IMG/VR virus record: IMGVR_UViG_3300037042_003303
Coordinates: 1-41,351 of that record
DNA: 41,351 bases
Reading direction: 5' to 3' (one strand)
From: a virus
This document shows positions 1 to 7,444 of the stretch, piece by piece. The position numbers and the translations under genes are program-made. Within the stretch, counting starts at the first letter, position 1; every line of letters starts with the position of its first letter. The notes beneath the pieces are model-generated. The model was not told the DNA's origin, did no database searches, and was given only the letters and a program-made list of their open reading frames with translations.

Positions 1-2
1 TG

Positions 3-269
3 TCGACCGCGCACCGTGCGAAAGGGCTGGAATGGCCTCACGTCTACGTCGACGCGACGATGGGAAGCTTCCCCTACCGCCGCAAGGTCCGCGGATCGTA
101 TGCGCCCGCACAAAACATCGAGGATGAGTGTCGGCTTTTCTACGTCGCCTGCACCCGTGCCCGTGACGCGTTGACGCTCGCGTATGACGGGACGATCGGG
201 CCGTGCGATTTCGCCGACGAGTTCCTGCCCGCGCAGGTCGACCTAGCGGAGCGTACCCGCGTGCGGTAG
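3..269 (+). CDS. UvrD/Rep-like superfamily 1 helicase, C-terminal fragment
   Basis: Only the last 88 codons are in the window; the gene begins upstream. The frame opens with STAHRAKGLEWPHVYV, the UvrD-family motif in which a T-x-H-x-x-KG-x-E segment couples ATP hydrolysis to DNA unwinding, and continues with LFYVACTRARD, the motif VI region with its arginine finger. About 30 residues follow before the stop, so the C-terminal tail is short. Family role: ATP-driven 3'-5' translocation on single-stranded DNA in repair or replication. It lies 8 bp ahead of the tyrosine recombinase on the same strand, so the two may be co-transcribed. Which UvrD subfamily (UvrD, Rep, PcrA or a phage type) cannot be told from this fragment. 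Confidence 0.85.
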   Translation, partial: STAHRAKGLEWPHVYVDATMGSFPYRRKVRGSYAPAQNIEDECRLFYVACTRARDALTLAYDGTIGPCDFADEFLPAQVDLAERTRVR

Positions 270-277
270 GTTGCCGT

Positions 278-955
278 ATGCTTTCCGCACGCCGACACTA
301 CCGCCGCAACCCCGACCGCGCTGGGGTGGTGCGCCATCTGGTGCGGACGTGCGGATTTGACAGCAAAGACGCTGAAAAGCTGGTCCCCAAGTACGCCAAG
401 GGGGGCACGTCGCGCCGCGCGCTGTCGGAAGCCGACCTCGACGTGTACCGGCGCGCCGTCAAGCGCACGGTCGCCGACCCGGTCGCGGCGTGTGTGCTCC
501 TGCTCCTCCCCCGTACTGGGTTACGGATCGCCGAGATCACCCGGCTTCAGCACCGTAACGTCGTGACCGAGGGCAACCGGATCGGGTTCCGGTTCGTCGG
601 TAAGGGCCAAAAAGAGCGATTCGTACCCCTCACCCGGAAGGCGCTGGCGATCCTCACGCGATACCCCGGCCGTACCGGCGCGGGTACGCCGTGGCTGTTT
701 CCAAACGCCCGTGGGACCGGGCCGATCCCGGCGGCGCGCATCCAGTCCTTGTGCCGGGAGCTTGCCGCCGCCGAGCCGCACCTTGTCGGGCTGACGCCGC
801 ACGTCCTACGCCACACCTACGCGTCGATGGGCCTACAACGCTGCCAAGACATGATCGCGCTCCGCGATTCGTTGGGGCACGGGAAGGCGAACAGTAAGAA
901 ACTGCCGGCGGTCACCCTGACGTATCTGCACCCTGACATTTTGGACCCGTACTAG
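278..955 (+). CDS. Tyrosine recombinase (XerC/D-like integrase)
   Basis: A 225-residue site-specific recombinase with the full catalytic set visible: Arg83 in TGLRIAEI, a beta-hairpin Lys in GKGQKERF (109/112), His175 and Arg178 in HVLRHT, His201 in LGHG, and nucleophile Tyr216 in TLTYLHP. The N-terminal core-binding part is only about 60 residues, shorter than the usual 90-100 of Xer proteins, so DNA grip may differ or rely on a partner. I chose the ATG at 278 because it follows the helicase stop directly; a longer frame begins at 203 but would overlap the helicase by 67 bp. Residues 9-12 read RRNP, a motif repeated in several other proteins here. A second recombinase lies at 2622-3458 on the opposite strand; their catalytic domains are similar but clearly diverged. 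Confidence 0.88.
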   Translation: MLSARRHYRRNPDRAGVVRHLVRTCGFDSKDAEKLVPKYAKGGTSRRALSEADLDVYRRAVKRTVADPVAACVLLLLPRTGLRIAEITRLQHRNVVTEGNRIGFRFVGKGQKERFVPLTRKALAILTRYPGRTGAGTPWLFPNARGTGPIPAARIQSLCRELAAAEPHLVGLTPHVLRHTYASMGLQRCQDMIALRDSLGHGKANSKKLPAVTLTYLHPDILDPY

Positions 956-1009
956 CCTCGCCCGCACCCGTCGCGCGTGGTAACCTGCGTGCGACTACGG
1001 GGGTAGCAG

Positions 1010-1567
1010 GTGACACCAGAACTGATCGCGCGGTATTGCAAGGTTCGGACGCTGGCCGAACGTGGGGCGACGGACGGGGAACGCACCGCGGCGGCGACGA
1101 TCGCCGCGCGTATGGAGGCGGAACACCCCGGCTTGACCGCCCATTGGCCCCCGCGCAACGTGGGCGGCGTCGGTGCCAGCGCGGGTACCGCCGAGCAGCG
1201 CAAACAAGCGTGGTGGCAGCAGATCGACCCCGCGTTCGTCCGCGAGGTCGTGACCGCCGCCGCGGGTGCGATGGGCGCGGCGTATGAACGCTTCAGCGCC
1301 GGGCTCGACACGGACGGCGACGAGCCGAGCATCGAAGACCCCGAGGTCCGCGCGTTCGTGGAGGATGGCGCGTCCTACGACGTGCGCGAAGATCGAAGCG
1401 GCGGCGTCAAGATCGTGATCAAGCTAACCCCGGCGATGGTCGCGGCTTTGCACGATTCCGACGACATTGAATGGCTCGACGCGGTCGCCGATATGCTGGG
1501 TGGCGACGTGGTCGACGTATTCGCGGCGGTCTTCGTCGGTGACGGCGAGGATTTGGACGAGGGCTAG
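1010..1567 (+). CDS. DUF2786-like protein
   Basis: The 185-residue product starts at a GTG preceded by GGGGG six bases upstream. Residues about 5-45 match the pattern of DUF2786, a short helical domain common in phages and plasmids: KVRTLAERGATDGERTAA followed by a run ending ARMEAEHPGL. The domain has no established activity. The middle contains an aromatic stretch (QAWWQQIDP) and the C-terminal third is acidic. It is the last of three plus-strand genes. Its TAG stop overlaps the stop of the convergent gene in the sequence CTAG, so transcription from both sides meets here with no room for a separate terminator. The DUF assignment rests on a short motif. Confidence 0.6.
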   Translation: MTPELIARYCKVRTLAERGATDGERTAAATIAARMEAEHPGLTAHWPPRNVGGVGASAGTAEQRKQAWWQQIDPAFVREVVTAAAGAMGAAYERFSAGLDTDGDEPSIEDPEVRAFVEDGASYDVREDRSGGVKIVIKLTPAMVAALHDSDDIEWLDAVADMLGGDVVDVFAAVFVGDGEDLDEG

Positions 1568-2055
1568 GGCGTCGGTGCGGGCTGGGTCGGCGCCGCCGCG
1601 GGCTGGATCGTCGCGTCCGGCTTCGTCGGCGCTTCGGCGCGCGGTGCGAACCCGTAGACCAGCCCGGCGATGGTGCCAACAAGGCCGATGATCGCGAGCG
1701 TGACCTTGCCGGTCGTCTCGATCCGGTAGCGTACCGTCGCTTGTTCTTCGGCGCGGCTCGCTGCGATGGCGTCGCGGGTCTGGGTGGCGACCCGTTCGAC
1801 CGCCCCCTCGACCGTCCGCGACACGTCGGCGCGCAGCCCGTCAAGCTGCGTGCGGAAGGCGTACATATCTGTTTTCAGCCCGTTGAACTCGGCTTTCAAG
1901 TCGTCATGCCGATCGGTGTCGCGCTTGTCATGCGCGGCGACCTCGGTGGTGAGCGTCGCGACGGCGACGCGCACGTCGGCGACCTCGCCGTGTAATTTCT
2001 GTACGTTGTCCTCGACCCGGATCATGCGCGCCGCCAAGTCATCGGTGAGAGCCAT
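1564..2055 (-). CDS. Coiled-coil protein with C-terminal membrane segment
   Basis: A 163-residue protein. Residues 1-100 are helical with heptad-like spacing (VEDNVQKLHGEVADVRVAVA), predicted coiled coil. A hydrophobic span TLAIIGLVGTIAGLVYGF follows and the C-terminus is a Pro/Ala/Thr-rich tail. The layout resembles small phage membrane proteins such as holin accessory or virion membrane proteins, but I do not recognise a named family. I chose the ATG at 2055 (AGG lies about 8 bases upstream); an in-frame ATG at 2118 sits only 7 bp after the predicted -10 hexamer and would be leaderless. It has its own promoter of the recurrent type (2126-2170), so it is expressed separately from the metallopeptidase behind it. 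Confidence 0.65.
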   Translation of the reverse strand: MALTDDLAARMIRVEDNVQKLHGEVADVRVAVATLTTEVAAHDKRDTDRHDDLKAEFNGLKTDMYAFRTQLDGLRADVSRTVEGAVERVATQTRDAIAASRAEEQATVRYRIETTGKVTLAIIGLVGTIAGLVYGFAPRAEAPTKPDATIQPAAAPTQPAPTP

Positions 2056-2125
2056 AGTTAGACCTGTGTTTTGCCCGTCGTCGGGTGGTTTCACGCGTGC
2101 AGGGCTGGATCGTGTCATAGGTCCG

Positions 2126-2170
2126 AGCATACCGCGTCCCGGTGCGCCGATCCCGCGCGCCGCGTGCTAC
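2126..2170 (-). promoter_or_regulatory. Recurrent promoter element: GTAGCAC box, 32 bp, TATGCT
   Basis: On the minus strand the GTAGCAC box (2164-2170) is followed after exactly 32 bp by TATGCT (2126-2131), ahead of the gene ending at 1564. The spacing equals that in seven other copies in this window, and the box has short complementary flanks (GCG/CGC). Confidence 0.6.
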
Positions 2171-2211
2171 GCGCACGGGCGCGACCGTTCGGTCTGGCTA
2201 CGGGCCGCGCG

Positions 2212-2625
2212 CTAACGCGGAAGGTGCGCCGGGCGCGGGGAGCGCCCGTAGCGCGTCGATTGCACGTCGTCCGCGTCGTAGCGGATCGCGCGTCCGAACA
2301 CGCGGCGCGCGACCTCGTCGGCGCGGCGTTCGGTGTGCTCTGGCGCGTCGAGGTAGCCGGCAACGAACAAGAGCGCGTGGCCTAGCTCATGGCGCAGAAC
2401 GCCCTCGATCCGGTCATCGGGCGCCGCCTCCAGCCGCGGCGCGACCGAGATCCGTAGCGGCGCCGATTCGCAGTAGGCGAAGCTCCGGGCGGTGGGGTAG
2501 TCGTCGGGATGGCCGACGCGGAGCCGGATCGGCCCCGCCAGCACGCCCGCACGTCGCGCGTCGCGCACAAGGCGCCGGAAGACCTCGCGACAGCGGGGTA
2601 TCGGTGTCGCCGGCCCGGCCCTCAC
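2212..2625 (-). CDS. Putative zinc metallopeptidase (HExxH)
   Basis: A 137-residue protein with a zincin signature: HELGH at residues 79-83 (His79 and His83 as zinc ligands, Glu80 as general base) and a downstream RADEVA helix whose Glu104 is a candidate third ligand. The pattern resembles the compact phage or plasmid HExxH proteases near the M78/ImmA group, in which proteolysis often inactivates a repressor, but I cannot assign a family firmly. It starts with GTG, overlapping the recombinase stop as GTGA, so translation is probably coupled. The pairing suggests a role in controlling integration or excision, which is inference. No signal peptide is seen, so it is probably cytoplasmic. Confidence 0.65.
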   Translation of the reverse strand: MRAGPATPIPRCREVFRRLVRDARRAGVLAGPIRLRVGHPDDYPTARSFAYCESAPLRISVAPRLEAAPDDRIEGVLRHELGHALLFVAGYLDAPEHTERRADEVARRVFGRAIRYDADDVQSTRYGRSPRPAHLPR

Positions 2626-3458
2626 GCGTCCATCCGGGCGAGCGCATCCGCGACCTCGCCGATCGTGGGATGGAGGTACCGCGCTGTGGTTGCCATGCTT
2701 TCGTGACCGACAAGCTCTTGTAGTGCTTTCACGTCCATAACCTTTATCGCGTTCGTGCAGAACGTGTGTCGCAAGACGTGAGGGGATAACCCGTCAAGGT
2801 CGGTGCGGCCGGTCTGCTTTCTGTACCGCGTACGGAGCGAGATGCACGCGTGGCGCACCGCCGACGTGTCGAGAGGCTGTGACCCATAGCCGGGGAAGAC
2901 CCAGACATCGCCGCCGGCGCGCTTGTTCTCCGCGCGCCACGCGTCAAGGATCGCCGCGGTCTGGGGTGTCAGGGGAACGAACCGCTCTTTTTCGCGCTTG
3001 CCGACGATGCGGAACCCGTCGCGGTCGTCTTGGATCTCGCGCTGGTCCCACCGCAACCCGCACGCCTCCGAGATCCGAAACCCCGTGCGGGGCAGGATTT
3101 GCAGCAGCGTCCGAACGGAGCCGGCCGGCAACGCGTCGACCGTGGTGTAATACTCGCCGAGTTGCAGCCGACCGAGCGCCGCGCGCCGGTGTCCGGCCTT
3201 CCCGATCGCCGGCGGGAGGACCACCGCGACCTCAGCCTCCGACATCCCGAGCGCGATCAGGTGGTGCTGGATCGCGGCGCGGAACGGCAGCACGGTACCG
3301 ATGGGCGCCTCGCGCAACCGTTCGTGCAGCCAGTCGACCGGGTCGACCCCTTCGGGGATTTGCCCCACCACGGACGCGTAGGTCCGCTGTGTATTCGCCG
3401 ATCGTTTGAGACGATCCAGCCGGTCTAGCATCGGTGTCGTATCCACGCGCGCCCCCAC
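2622..3458 (-). CDS. Tyrosine recombinase (integrase), second copy
   Basis: A Xer/phage-integrase type recombinase of up to 278 residues. The catalytic domain shows RTGFRISEACGL (Arg I), GKREKERFVPLT (beta-hairpin Lys), SPHVLRHTFCT (His-x-x-Arg), LVGHESMATTARYLHP (His and nucleophile Tyr). The N-terminal 100 residues fit a SAM-like core-binding domain (SANTQRTYASVV). The start is uncertain: GTG at 3458, a nearby in-frame GTG five codons in with GGGGGCGC ahead of it, or ATG at 3431. Its stop overlaps the metallopeptidase start. A 28-bp dif-like site lies about 220 bp upstream of the gene at 3675-3702, the natural candidate substrate. It is more complete than the plus-strand recombinase at 278-955, so it is the better candidate for the element's main integrase. 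Confidence 0.88.
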   Translation of the reverse strand: MGARVDTTPMLDRLDRLKRSANTQRTYASVVGQIPEGVDPVDWLHERLREAPIGTVLPFRAAIQHHLIALGMSEAEVAVVLPPAIGKAGHRRAALGRLQLGEYYTTVDALPAGSVRTLLQILPRTGFRISEACGLRWDQREIQDDRDGFRIVGKREKERFVPLTPQTAAILDAWRAENKRAGGDVWVFPGYGSQPLDTSAVRHACISLRTRYRKQTGRTDLDGLSPHVLRHTFCTNAIKVMDVKALQELVGHESMATTARYLHPTIGEVADALARMDA

Positions 3459-3674
3459 GAATACACGCTAACACAACCGCCGGGCCTTCGGCCCGTCGAC
3501 GGTGGAGGTTTGGCGGCCCGTAGGGCCGACAGGGCGGCGGGGTGGGGTGGAGACAGCCCCTAGCCGGTGGGGCGGCCTTCCCGTGGCGCCTACGCGCAGC
3601 GCGGGGCGGTCCCGCGTGGTGCCGTCGCCGCGGTGCGCCGTGACCCCTTGGTGGTGCCGGCTGGGCTGGGGCAC

Positions 3675-3702
3675 ATTCACGCTAATACCTATTATCGTGA
3701 AT
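3675..3702. other. Candidate dif/att-like Xer recombination site
   Basis: A 28-bp sequence with 11-bp arms ATTCACGCTAA and TTATCGTGAAT around a 6-bp centre, the 11-6-11 layout of chromosomal dif and Xer-dependent phage or plasmid sites. The arms end inward in TAA and TTA, the most conserved part of dif. The segment is strikingly AT-rich in a GC-rich neighbourhood. It sits upstream of a tyrosine recombinase. Activity is inferred, not shown. Confidence 0.5.
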
Positions 3703-3797
3703 CCGTTGAAAGCACGGCGGCCCCGTGGCTTTTCGGTGGCCAGGGTATCCCAGACCCCGCCCGGCGGGCTTCGCGCGATGTTCGCGCGTCGCGCAGG

Positions 3798-3825
3798 TTG
3801 CGCGCGCGGGGGCGTGTGGTATACT
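3798..3825 (+). promoter_or_regulatory. Plus-strand sigma70-like promoter for the small RNA
   Basis: TTGCGC at 3798-3803 and TATACT at 3820-3825 with a 16-bp spacer. The -10 matches the TATAAT consensus in five of six positions; the -35 is partial. Transcription would begin near 3832. Confidence 0.5.
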
Positions 3826-3831
3826 ACCTGC

Positions 3832-3905
3832 GTCGGTTGGGGAACCGGCGGGTCAGTGGTTAGGCGGCGCCCCGATAGTTTATGACTATCGGGGCGTTTC
3901 GCTTT
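3832..3905 (+). ncRNA. Candidate small RNA, about 74 nt
   Basis: Between a sigma70-like promoter and an intrinsic terminator there is room for a transcript of about 74 nt with no plausible coding frame. It would fold into two stems: an 8-bp stem (3831-3838 with 3843-3850, one T-G pair) closed by a GGGG loop, then the terminator stem. The loop G-run is exposed, as in antisense RNAs that regulate plasmid copy number or phage genes by kissing. No homologous complementary target was identified by eye. Start and function are inferred. Confidence 0.45.
3870..3905 (+). terminator. Intrinsic terminator of the small RNA
   Basis: Perfect 10-bp stem CCCCGATAGT (3870-3879) and ACTATCGGGG (3885-3894) with a 5-nt loop, followed by the T-rich tail CGTTTCGCTTT. 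It points to the plus strand. On the minus strand it lies beyond the 3' end of the reductase gene, which stops at 3922, and could also end that transcript although the tail there is not T-rich. Confidence 0.7.
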
Positions 3906-3921
3906 CTGGGGGAGGTTACCC

Positions 3922-4629
3922 CTACGGGGTAAGCTGGGCGATCGTGCGCGCGCTCGCAATCGCTTCCGCGCAGCGCGCGACCGCATCACGCCCCGTAGGG
4001 GTCAGCGTCCACCGCTCGACGTGCGGCTTGTTGTTGTCGGGCTGTTCGTAGTACACGTCGGCGCTCCGCTGCCAAGCCAGAGAGCAGGAATAGTCCGGGC
4101 TTGTCGCGAAACCCCACCACCGCAGGGTATCGACCAGCCGGCGCGCCACGTCCCCGGTGCGCCAGTCGGTGCCGGTGGCGACGACGCCGAGCTTTTTACC
4201 CAGCAGCGGATACGGCTCGCCGTAGGATGCGCCTCGGTTTTCCAGCGTGTTCATCCGTTCGATGATCCGCTGGCAGAGCGCGCTATGGGATCCCCACCGC
4301 GTTGACGTCGAAAAGATGACGGTGTCCGCCCAGCGTAGCCCGTCGTAAATCACGGGCATCTGGTCTTTTCCGCCATACTTGCGCGGATCTTTCTGCGACA
4401 GCGCGTTCGCCCAGCACCGGTACGGCCCAGACTTCGGGTCTGCACAGTTCTTTTTTCCGTTCGCGTAGCACGACAGATTGTGGACGATGTGCAGCTTCGA
4501 CGCGTCGATCCATTCCACATCGGCGCGCGGCGCCAGCGGCAACAGGTGGGCGATCACGTCGCGCGTGAGCGCCGCGGAGCTTGACGCCTCGATGTCGTGC
4601 GTCGACGTGTGTATCGCCAGAATGTTCAT
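3922..4629 (-). CDS. NADPH-dependent FMN reductase-like flavoprotein
   Basis: A 235-residue protein with the flavodoxin-like fold of the NADPH-dependent FMN reductase family: beta-1 MNILAIHTSTH followed by a Ser-rich phosphate loop (ASSSAAL), then WADTVIFSTSTRWGSHSAL, the segment that usually packs on the flavin ring, and LGKKLGVVATGT, the next core strand. Family members reduce FMN, quinones or chromate with NAD(P)H. A Cys-containing insert lies between residues 50 and 75 (SCYANGKKNCADP). No signal peptide, so cytoplasmic. It is an accessory metabolic gene with no evident link to virion or replication functions and may have been picked up from a host. It ends 17 bp beyond the small-RNA terminator. 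No copy of the GTAGCAC promoter precedes it. Confidence 0.75.
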   Translation of the reverse strand: MNILAIHTSTHDIEASSSAALTRDVIAHLLPLAPRADVEWIDASKLHIVHNLSCYANGKKNCADPKSGPYRCWANALSQKDPRKYGGKDQMPVIYDGLRWADTVIFSTSTRWGSHSALCQRIIERMNTLENRGASYGEPYPLLGKKLGVVATGTDWRTGDVARRLVDTLRWWGFATSPDYSCSLAWQRSADVYYEQPDNNKPHVERWTLTPTGRDAVARCAEAIASARTIAQLTP

Positions 4630-4644
4630 GGGGTGAACGTACCC

Positions 4645-4953
4645 CTACGCGGCGCGGGTGTCGAACGCAGCCCGCAGCAGCGCGTAGATCGCGCGCAACC
4701 CACCGCCGACCGCCAGTTCATGCGTCAGCATCGCGGTCAACGCCGTTTGATCGGCTTCGGTACGCTGGTCGTATTCCTGCGCCAGCAGCATCAAGAGCCG
4801 CATTTGCAGCGGTTCTATCTTGAGGTTCCGTGTCTCGTTTCGCGCGACCTCCCACCGATGCACGGTCGACGGATGCACCCCGAGCAGGTCGGATAGCTGC
4901 TTCGCCGTCAGTTTCAGCCGCGCGCGTAGGGCGCGCACATCGTTCCCGGTCAT
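4645..4953 (-). CDS. HTH transcriptional regulator
   Basis: A 102-residue protein whose N-terminal half is a helix-turn-helix of the Xre/MerR-like lambda repressor fold: LTAKQLSDLLGVHPSTVHRWE at about residues 15-35 has the typical Q-x-x-x-A/L-x-x-x-G-V-x-x-x-T/V-V-x-x-W-E spacing. The C-terminal half is helical (IEPLQMRLLMLLAQEY) and may mediate dimerisation. The start codon overlaps the stop of the upstream gene (ATGA), so both are read from the promoter at 5378-5424. It may regulate the flavoprotein gene 16 bp downstream or the element itself; the sequence does not decide. Confidence 0.75.
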   Translation of the reverse strand: MTGNDVRALRARLKLTAKQLSDLLGVHPSTVHRWEVARNETRNLKIEPLQMRLLMLLAQEYDQRTEADQTALTAMLTHELAVGGGLRAIYALLRAAFDTRAA

Positions 4954-5357
4954 GCCTGCACCGGGGCGGCGTTGGCGGCGGCGTCGGCGAGGACGAGGTG
5001 GGCGCGGACGGGCGGCGCCAGCAGGTCACGCCGGACCACGATCCGCGCGACCGGCGGACACGCGGCCGGCAACCCGGCGCGCAGCTTTTCGGGCGCGGCC
5101 CCCTGACCGTCCGCCGCGAGGATCCGCGACGTGGGAAGGTCGAGGAACGACGATGGCACCACGGTAACCAACGTGAACACCATCACCGGCCCTTGGGCGG
5201 TGGCTTGGATCTGCCCGCCGACCTGTACGATCGGCTGCTCCAGCACCGCGAACGCGGCGGGGTCCAGCCCCGCGGCGGTGAGGCGCGCGGCCTCGTCGGC
5301 GTTCAGATCGCCGTGTATCCGTGCGGCGGGTGGTGGTGGCGTTGTCGTCGTGTCCAT
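4950..5357 (-). CDS. Hypothetical protein
   Basis: A 135-residue protein without a motif I recognise. It begins with a Thr/Pro-rich stretch, then an acidic-helical segment (LNADEAARLTAAGLDPAAF), followed by alternating hydrophobic residues (VMVFTLVTVVP) that look like beta strands of a soluble domain rather than a membrane span. Ribosome site AGGAG lies ahead of the ATG. It is the first gene of a two-gene unit with the HTH regulator and is translationally coupled to it. It could be a partner or effector-binding protein for the regulator, but there is no direct evidence. Confidence 0.6.
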   Translation of the reverse strand: MDTTTTPPPPAARIHGDLNADEAARLTAAGLDPAAFAVLEQPIVQVGGQIQATAQGPVMVFTLVTVVPSSFLDLPTSRILAADGQGAAPEKLRAGLPAACPPVARIVVRRDLLAPPVRAHLVLADAAANAAPVQA

Positions 5358-5377
5358 GCTGGCTCCTATTGCGGACC

Positions 5378-5424
5378 AGCATAAGCCATACCACGCGCGC
5401 CCGCAACTACGGCGCGCTTGCTAC
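5378..5424 (-). promoter_or_regulatory. Recurrent promoter element, GTAGCAA variant, 34 bp, TATGCT
   Basis: Minus strand: GTAGCAA (5418-5424), overlapping the TAG stop of the DdrB-like gene, then 34 bp, then TATGCT (5378-5383), 20 bp before the start codon at 5357. Box differs by one base and spacing by two from the main type. Confidence 0.5.
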
Positions 5425-7376
5425 CGACGCCCGCCGCGGCCGTTGCGGCGGACGCCTTCGGGGAGCCGGCGCGGGATGCGGACGCCCAGCAGCGACGCGA
5501 GGTAGGCGGCCGGCTCGATCTCGCTCGACGCCCCGAGCAACCCGCCACCGCCAAACATGCCGCCGCCGAGGTCCGGCTCTGGCGCGCCGCCAAACATGCC
5601 GGCTTGTTTCGGGTTGTCCTGTATTGCTTGGGAGAAATACGGTTTTAGTACCTTCTGTACGCCGGTCGACGGGTCCGACAGGGTCGACCAGTTCGCGAGC
5701 CCAACGCCGAGATAGAACCCGAGCAGGTGAATGTTCGCCAGTAGCGGCTCCGCACCCGCGATCGACGTTTGCGCCGCTTCTTGCTCCAACAACGTGTGCA
5801 TCATCTTTTTGCTGGGGCGTTCTTTGCGGGGCATCCGTTCCAGCCCGCGGTACAGGCGGATCGCGTCGGGGAGCACCGCCATCAGCGACCACTTCGGTTT
5901 GACGTCACCCGCGAGGATCAAGGTTTCCAAGCTGACGATCAACGGGAGCGCGGCCATCAGCGTCTCTTCGATCGCCTCGTCGCCGAACCCTTGCGCCCGG
6001 ACCTCGCGCGGGAGGTACCCGACCATCACCTGCTTGATTAGCTCGACTTGCTTGTGCGCTTGGCTGTACGCGTCCCGGCGCGCGGGATCCATGCGTTCTA
6101 GCAGCGCGTTCCAAAAGCCGGGGTTCACGTCGATAAACCCGAGCCACCGGTTCGGGTTATCGCTCTTGACGTTGTCGATGTTTAGCTCGGAATCCCATTG
6201 AAACGCCGGGAGAACGCGCGGATCGGTAATCCCGAGCCCGCGGACAACGGACATCGCGCGGCCCAACGGCGTCTCGGCCGCGGCGGTCGACTCCTGCGAC
6301 GCGCCGGCCAGCATGGTCGCCTCCCCGATCGACAGCGGGCGGCCGTCCGCCCGGCTGACCTCGCGCACCAGCAGGTAGCGGCGCCCCGACCGCGGATCGT
6401 CCGCCGGGGCGAGGCTCGCCCACTCGTTGTGGAGCGTCGCGAGATAATCCTCGTATCGGTCTTTCGGCGACATCAGAATCGCGATGGTGCGGCCGTTTCC
6501 GCCCAAAACGTGTAGGCGGTTCGTCCGCGGGTCGCGCCAGACCACCGGCGCGCCGAGCGTCGGATCGCTGTGCGCCCAGAGCACGCGGATCGGATCGAGA
6601 CTGTTTGCGATCTTTCGGATCTTTTGCGTTTCGGGGAGCGATGACAGGTCACGCGCTTGAAACTCAGGCGGATACGCCGGGTCAACCTCAAACGTACCGG
6701 GGCGGTTACTCGTCGTGAGCGGCCCGGCGCCGTGCGCGTCGGTGTCGACCACCTTGTACTCGACGCGATACTTGCGCCCTTCGGAATCGTACAACGGCGC
6801 GACGGTCACGCATTGGGGGTTGCGCCCGCGGGGGACGGCCGGCGCCGGGGCGTCGCGGGTTGCGACGTGCGCCGCGACCTCGCGGACGTGCGCCGCGGCG
6901 GCCATCAGCCCGCGCGCGGCCCGCCGGGCGTGCTGGCGCTCCTCGGGGCTGACGCGACGTTGTAGCATCAGCCGGGCGCCTACCTGCGACGACAGTATAT
7001 CCAGCCCTTGCGCGATGCGTTCGGCGAGCACGGTATTCCGCGTCGGTACGCGGATCGATCCGGCCCCACCACGCGGCCCCGGAACGTAGGCGTCGACCGC
7101 GGCGAGGATCAGCGCCTCGCGCGGGTCGTTCGGGTCGTAGTGCTGGCGGCCCGAGCGCCGCGCCTCAATCTCGTCGCCCACCTCGGAATAGGACAGCATC
7201 GCCCGCACTTGATCCTTGCCGAACAGGTGGTCAAGCTGACCCTCGCGCACGTCGCGGTGCGCGTGGTTCACCGCGCCCGCGACCGCGGCGCGATGCGCCT
7301 GCAACCACGCGCGCAGCGTTGGCGGCGCCGCCTCGGTGAGCGCGATCAGGATTTCGGGTGTCGTCGGGGTGTGCAA
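5421..7376 (-). CDS. DdrB-like protein with ParB-superfamily domain
   Basis: A 651-residue protein. Residues about 236-345 match the DdrB-like ParB-fold pattern: FQARDLSSLPETQKIRKI, then a PVVWRDP strand, then GGNGRTIAI at 292-300, the nucleotide-binding signature of ParB-like CTPases, and a later GEATMLAGASQESTAA segment. DdrB is one of the phage P1 defence-against-restriction proteins carried inside the virion; its activity is not settled. Residues 1-35 carry the N-terminal segment shared with four neighbours. The C-terminus is Gly-rich (GGGMFGGGGLLG). I chose the TTG start at 7376 because GGAGG lies just upstream and the shared segment begins there. It is a single-gene unit with its own promoter (7394-7439). 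Confidence 0.7.
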   Translation of the reverse strand: MHTPTTPEILIALTEAAPPTLRAWLQAHRAAVAGAVNHAHRDVREGQLDHLFGKDQVRAMLSYSEVGDEIEARRSGRQHYDPNDPREALILAAVDAYVPGPRGGAGSIRVPTRNTVLAERIAQGLDILSSQVGARLMLQRRVSPEERQHARRAARGLMAAAAHVREVAAHVATRDAPAPAVPRGRNPQCVTVAPLYDSEGRKYRVEYKVVDTDAHGAGPLTTSNRPGTFEVDPAYPPEFQARDLSSLPETQKIRKIANSLDPIRVLWAHSDPTLGAPVVWRDPRTNRLHVLGGNGRTIAILMSPKDRYEDYLATLHNEWASLAPADDPRSGRRYLLVREVSRADGRPLSIGEATMLAGASQESTAAAETPLGRAMSVVRGLGITDPRVLPAFQWDSELNIDNVKSDNPNRWLGFIDVNPGFWNALLERMDPARRDAYSQAHKQVELIKQVMVGYLPREVRAQGFGDEAIEETLMAALPLIVSLETLILAGDVKPKWSLMAVLPDAIRLYRGLERMPRKERPSKKMMHTLLEQEAAQTSIAGAEPLLANIHLLGFYLGVGLANWSTLSDPSTGVQKVLKPYFSQAIQDNPKQAGMFGGAPEPDLGGGMFGGGGLLGASSEIEPAAYLASLLGVRIPRRLPEGVRRNGRGGRR

Positions 7377-7393
7377 CGGGCCTCCACCGTGCC

Positions 7394-7439
7394 TACCTAC
7401 ACGCGCGCCCGCCCCATGCGCCAGCGGTGGACGTGCTAC
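7394..7439 (-). promoter_or_regulatory. Recurrent promoter element: GTAGCAC box, 33 bp, TAGGTA
   Basis: Minus strand: GTAGCAC (7433-7439), 33 bp, TAGGTA (7394-7399), 17 bp before the TTG start at 7376. The 10 bases after the box are almost the same as in the copy at 8000-8044 (GTCCACCGCT against GTCCACCACT), which suggests duplication of the element. Confidence 0.55.
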
Positions 7440-7444
7440 GACTG

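Larger units (their letters stand above)
3459..3921. other. Intergenic region, about 460 bp
   Basis: The longest stretch without a protein gene. It contains two short GC hairpins close to the recombinase (CGGGCC-ttc-GGCCCG at 3482-3496 and CGGCCC-gta-GGGCCG near 3513-3527), the dif-like site (3675-3702), and a promoter, small transcript and intrinsic terminator at about 3798-3905 on the plus strand. I found no convincing ribosome site and coding frame on either strand. The layout, with recombination site, small RNA and recombinase, suggests a control region. Confidence 0.6.

Noticed and set aside
3482-3496. Hairpin next to the second recombinase as terminator
   Set aside because: A 6-bp GC stem with no T tract and upstream, not downstream, of the gene it borders. 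Too weak to call.
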